From NCBI RefSeq assembly GCF_016703145.1, contig NZ_JADJCO010000005.1, positions 124,001 to 188,000 of the forward strand: a stretch of 64,000 nt of DNA. The letters run 5' to 3'. The notes below the pieces were generated by a model. That model was not told where the DNA came from and did no database searches. It saw only the letters and a list, made by a program, of their open reading frames with translations. Of the stretch, positions 61,319 through 64,000 are shown piece by piece (positions within the stretch are counted from its first letter, which is position 1; each line of letters begins with the position of its first letter). The position numbers and the translations under genes are program-made. Origin of the DNA: Ottowia sp. (GTDB lineage Bacteria > Pseudomonadota > Gammaproteobacteria > Burkholderiales > Burkholderiaceae_C).

Positions 61319-61912
61319 TCAGTTCAGGGTATCGAACAGCCTGAAAATCCACGACAACTGATAGGCCAGCGCCGCCGCGACGAAGGCGACGTGAAACCGC
61401 ACCGAGGCCGTCCGCGCCGCCACCACGCACAGGGCCACGAGGATGGGCGTGCGGATCAGGTATTCCTGGGCGAAGCGCGAAAAATGCGCTTCGCCCTTGA
61501 TCAGCGTATCGACGACGTCGAGCAGGTAGGTGACCGCCAGCAGCCCGAAGAACCAGGCGCGGCGCGCGTGGAAGTAGTCCTCGTAGCCCGCGTAGTCGTG
61601 CATGCTGTCGGGAAACAGCAGCGCGCACAGCAGGAACAGCACGATCGCGTAGCCGATGATGAAGAGGTAGGTGCCGAAGGTCCAGTTCTCGACTTGGTAC
61701 AGGCCGATCTGCCACCACCAGAAATGCACCAGCGCCAGCAGCAGCGAGGCCGCCCAGGCCAGGTGCACGGGATAGAGCCGGTACTGGGCCGGGTGTTGCA
61801 CGATGCGCGCGACGCCCGACAGCAGCCGCGTCACGCCCAGCCCGATGACCATGCCCATCACCACGCGGATGTGCGGAAAGATGTCGTGGGCGGAAAGAGC
61901 GTGTTCTTGCAT
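61319..61912 (-). CDS. Six-helix inner-membrane protein of unknown function
   Basis: A 197-residue membrane protein with about six hydrophobic helices, for example VVMGMVIGLGVTRLLSGVAR, LAWAASLLLALVHFWWWQIG, YLFIIGYAIVLFLLCALLFP and the C-terminal FVAAALAYQLSWIFRLF. No catalytic motif seen. It converges with the DUF3011 gene and ends 6 bp past it. Confidence 0.75.
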   Translation of the reverse strand: MQEHALSAHDIFPHIRVVMGMVIGLGVTRLLSGVARIVQHPAQYRLYPVHLAWAASLLLALVHFWWWQIGLYQVENWTFGTYLFIIGYAIVLFLLCALLFPDSMHDYAGYEDYFHARRAWFFGLLAVTYLLDVVDTLIKGEAHFSRFAQEYLIRTPILVALCVVAARTASVRFHVAFVAAALAYQLSWIFRLFDTLN

Positions 61913-62034
61913 GTGGGAGTGTCAGCCGCCGTGCGGCCCGGGTGTCGCTGCGCGCCGATGGTACGGCTCCTTCAGTAGGTGGCCCTGTAGACTGTCTTTC
62001 GGTTTTCCCCATTCGGATTCGGCAAAGGATGATC

Positions 62035-62481
62035 ATGCAGATCCCACTCAAGCGTTCTGCCCTGGTTCTGGGCGCCGTCGCCCTGATGTCGTCGCTGCCC
62101 GCGCAGGCCGCCGACGACATGTGCTTCGAGAAAGCCCAGAACCAGAGCCAGATGACCGAATGCGCCGTCAACGCCTGGAAGCGCGCCGATGGCGAGTTGA
62201 ACACGCTTTATCGGCAGATGCAGGCGCGCCTGAAGGACGACCGCAAGGCAAGCGGCCTGCTGGTGGATGCCCAGCGCAAATGGCTGGCCTATCGCGATGC
62301 CGAATGCGCCTTTCAGACCGTGGGGACGGCCGGAGGCAGCATCAACGCCATGAACCTCAACAACTGCCTGGCCGAGGTGACCCGCGGCCGCGTCACCGAC
62401 TTCCACAACGCGCTGGCCTGCGGCCAGGCGTCGGGCGAGCAGGGCGCCAGCGAATGCGCCGTCCCCCGCGCGGGCCGGTGA
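62035..62481 (+). CDS. LprI-family/DUF1311 lysozyme-inhibitor-like protein
   Basis: A 148-residue exported protein. A signal peptide (VLGAVALMSSLPAQA) precedes a DUF1311 domain (DDMCFEKAQNQSQMTECAVN, then WKRADGELNTLYRQMQARLK) containing paired cysteines. The family includes LprI lysozyme inhibitors and other small periplasmic proteins. The start at 62035 has AAAGG at good spacing; an ATG six bases upstream would be too close to it. Role is inferred from the family only. Confidence 0.85.
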   Translation: MQIPLKRSALVLGAVALMSSLPAQAADDMCFEKAQNQSQMTECAVNAWKRADGELNTLYRQMQARLKDDRKASGLLVDAQRKWLAYRDAECAFQTVGTAGGSINAMNLNNCLAEVTRGRVTDFHNALACGQASGEQGASECAVPRAGR

Positions 62482-62485
62482 CGGG

Positions 62486-62896
62486 TCAGCCCGCCGCGCC
62501 GGTCTCCCGGCGCTCGTAGCTGCGGGTGAGGACCTCCCACACGTGGCCGTCCGGCTCGCCCCAGTACACCAGGCGGCCACCGAAGGCCGGGTTGACCTGC
62601 CCATCGTCCGGCCCGTGCGGCGTGCCGCGGCAGGCAATGCCAGCCGCGCGCAGGCGGCTGAGAATGGCGTCGAAGCGCGCGTCGTCCACCCGAAAGCAGA
62701 AATGCAGCCGGGGCAGGGCGGCGCCGGGCTCGTACTGGTCGAAGTCCAGCGTCAGCCCGTCGGTCACGTACACCGGCGAGAACGGCCCGACGGGGCCTTG
62801 CGCCGCCCAGGGCACGTCGAGCAGCGACGCCAGCAGGCGGGCCGCCGCCGCGCGGTCGCGGGACGGGACGATGGCGTGGTCCAGTTCCAGGGGCAT
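62486..62896 (-). CDS. VOC-family (glyoxalase-fold) protein
   Basis: A 136-residue vicinal oxygen chelate fold protein. MPLELDHAIVPSRDRAAAAR, FDQYEPGAALPRLHFCFRVD and YWGEPDGHVWEVLTRSYE give the His/Glu metal ligands typical of the fold. It could be a glyoxalase, dioxygenase or resistance protein; no neighbour helps. The ribosome-binding site is AGGAGG. Confidence 0.85.
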   Translation of the reverse strand: MPLELDHAIVPSRDRAAAARLLASLLDVPWAAQGPVGPFSPVYVTDGLTLDFDQYEPGAALPRLHFCFRVDDARFDAILSRLRAAGIACRGTPHGPDDGQVNPAFGGRLVYWGEPDGHVWEVLTRSYERRETGAAG

Positions 62897-63095
62897 GGCG
62901 ATCCTCCTTGCGCGGGGTTGATAAGGCCCGACTTATACCCGCCCGCTGTGGGCTGACCTGTGGACAATCCCCAGGACAACTCCGGCAAGCCGCGCCAGCC
63001 CTGGCTGGGCGGCCGATGCCCATTTTTTGGGCAGGGCATCACGGGCCGCGCCTGGCGGGCGCGGCTATAGTGTGCGCCCGCCCGGCCACGGGCCG

Positions 63096-63566
63096 ATGTC
63101 CTCCTGTTTTCCGGATTCTCTCCGCTTGCCAGCCGCTGTCCTGCTCTGCCTCGTCGTCGCCATCGCCGACGGCGACACCCTCACCGCCCGCTGCGGCCCA
63201 CCCGGCGCGTACCACCAGCTTCAGGTGCGCGTCGCCGCCATCGACGCGCCCGAGCGCCGCCAGGCCTTCGGCCAGCGCGCCTGCCAGCAGTTGGCAACAC
63301 TGTGCTTCAGGCAGCAGGCCCGCATCCAGCCGCTGAGCCAGGACGCCTACGGCCGCGCCGTGGCCGACGTGCAGTGCCGCGGCCAGGACGCGGGCCAGAG
63401 CCAGGTCCGCGCCGGCATGGCCTGGGTCTACACCGCCTACGCGCAAGGGCACCCGCGGCTCGCGCCGCTGCAGCGGCAGGCGCGCGCCCAGCGCCTGGGC
63501 CTGTGGTCGCAGCCCAGGCCGGTGGCGCCGTGGGTGTATCGGCACCGGTACGCCACGGCGCGCTGA
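63096..63566 (+). CDS. Secreted thermonuclease-like (SNase) nuclease
   Basis: A 156-residue protein with a short signal peptide (LRLPAAVLLCLVVA) and an SNase-like domain. DGDTLTARC holds the calcium-binding Asp residues, RVAAIDAPERRQAFGQRAC the catalytic Arg and Glu, and YGRAVADVQCRGQDAGQSQV and GMAWVYTAYAQGHP follow. The nuclease probably works outside the cytoplasm on DNA or RNA. TATAGT at 63066-63071 is a good -10 element. The start ATG at 63096 was chosen for the signal peptide. Confidence 0.87.
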   Translation: MSSCFPDSLRLPAAVLLCLVVAIADGDTLTARCGPPGAYHQLQVRVAAIDAPERRQAFGQRACQQLATLCFRQQARIQPLSQDAYGRAVADVQCRGQDAGQSQVRAGMAWVYTAYAQGHPRLAPLQRQARAQRLGLWSQPRPVAPWVYRHRYATAR

Positions 63567-63629
63567 GCGCGACCCTCTCCCCGATCTCCATCCGCCTTCG
63601 GTGGCCAGGTGCCCGACGCCACTTGGTCT

Positions 63630-63791
63630 TCATTGATGCAGGGCCTGCAACGCCTCGGCCAATGTCTTGCCATCCGTGGTGCCGGGCTTGCTGACGTCGA
63701 TTTCCAGCGCTCCGGCCACCTTGACCTGGCCGGGCGGAGAATCAGGGTATTTACTTACCTCGCTTGCAGGATGGCGTTTTGGGCGTGTCAT
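63630..63791 (-). CDS. Small hypothetical protein, doubtful
   Basis: A 53-residue frame starting MTRPKRHPASEVSKYPDSPP and ending KTLAEALQALHQ. Composition is plausible for a short soluble protein and the frame is the best in the 360-bp gap between the nuclease and the next gene. No family and no strong ribosome-binding site were seen, so it may be non-coding. Confidence 0.35.
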   Translation of the reverse strand: MTRPKRHPASEVSKYPDSPPGQVKVAGALEIDVSKPGTTDGKTLAEALQALHQ

Positions 63792-63924
63792 TGCGAATAT
63801 CGGCGCCAGGTGCCGACAATGAAATGGCGAGAACCACATTCTGGGTGCAGTCGGCTCAACCCAAGTTCAGCCGCGCTGCGGTCCTGCACTGGAATCCCTC
63901 GCGTTACACGAATGGAGACACGTC

Positions 63925-64000
63925 ATGAAACCCCTTGTCTACCCCGCGGACTGGATTGCCCGCCCCGACCCGCCACCGCTGTCCGACTTTGGCCGCCGGC
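63925..64000 (+). CDS. N-terminus of a protein cut by the window edge
   Basis: Starts MKPLVYPADWIARPDPPPLS after GGAG at good distance, and stays open to the last base (25 codons). Too short to identify. Confidence 0.55.
   Translation, partial: MKPLVYPADWIARPDPPPLSDFGRR

Overview
The window is high-GC bacterial chromosome (roughly two thirds G+C by eye). It most resembles a betaproteobacterium of the order Burkholderiales, family Comamonadaceae (Acidovorax/Comamonas/Ottowia-like). Three things point there: the order gyrA - pheA - tyrA - aroA/cmk - rpsA - ihfB - lapA - lapB beside ompA, ubiG and gph; a tmRNA encoding the tag ANDERFALAA; and an SOS-mutagenesis cassette imuA-imuB-dnaE2 behind a LexA box. 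No rRNA, tRNA or CRISPR array was seen. Genus and species cannot be fixed from sequence reading alone.

Layout. 1-15 kb: a partial thiolase, PPK2, an SDR, a SYLF lipoprotein, an RluA-type pseudouridine synthase, two multiheme cytochromes c, an OmpA/FecR pair, dusC, a DUF808 protein, a frameshifted CoA-transferase, a NUDIX hydrolase, a second SDR and gshA. 15-30 kb: a minus-strand housekeeping block (ComEA-like protein, lapB, lapA, ihfB, rpsA, fused aroA-cmk, tyrA, pheA, DUF2059, gyrA), then ompA, two unknown secreted or membrane proteins, ubiG, gph and ssrA. 31-34 kb: a decayed integrase at the tmRNA 3' end and small accessory genes (DUF3309, DUF2945, DUF488), the remains of an island. 34-43 kb: folA, thyA, a potassium-channel-like protein, imuA-imuB-dnaE2, thpR and a toxin-antitoxin pair. 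43-52 kb: alaS, panE, an MBL hydrolase, a pseudouridine synthase, trmB, suhB and asd. 52-60 kb: the NHEJ pair ku-ligD and the leucine genes (LysR regulator, leuC, an entericidin-like lipoprotein, leuD, leuB). 60-64 kb: small secreted and membrane proteins, a VOC protein, a thermonuclease and an incomplete gene at the edge.

The most striking content is not a gene cluster but several families of short dispersed repeats. Family A is about 60 bp, with a core like ATATTGCGCCTGAAGCTAT, and occurs about 18 times. It fills intergenic gaps and also sits in frame inside coding genes (aroA, imuB, dnaE2 twice, trmB, ligD three times, the LysR gene). In places it supplies a start codon (rluA-like gene), a ribosome-binding site (panE) or the end of a reading frame (ligD). 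Family B is GC-rich, about 50-87 bp, occurs five times, and is tandemly duplicated in imuB. Element D is a 160-bp MITE-like unit with 21-bp perfect terminal inverted repeats, inserted at codons 4-56 of dnaE2. The imuB-dnaE2-thpR stretch carries nine of these insertions in about 5.3 kb.

Regulatory signals seen: a LexA box, several intrinsic terminators, a recurring ACAAT-N7-ATG arrangement that suggests leaderless transcription (ubiG, thyA, the channel gene, the NUDIX gene), a 20-bp inverted repeat between thyA and the channel gene, and a possible threonine-rich leader peptide upstream of asd. All functional assignments rest on reading motifs by eye; no database search was run.
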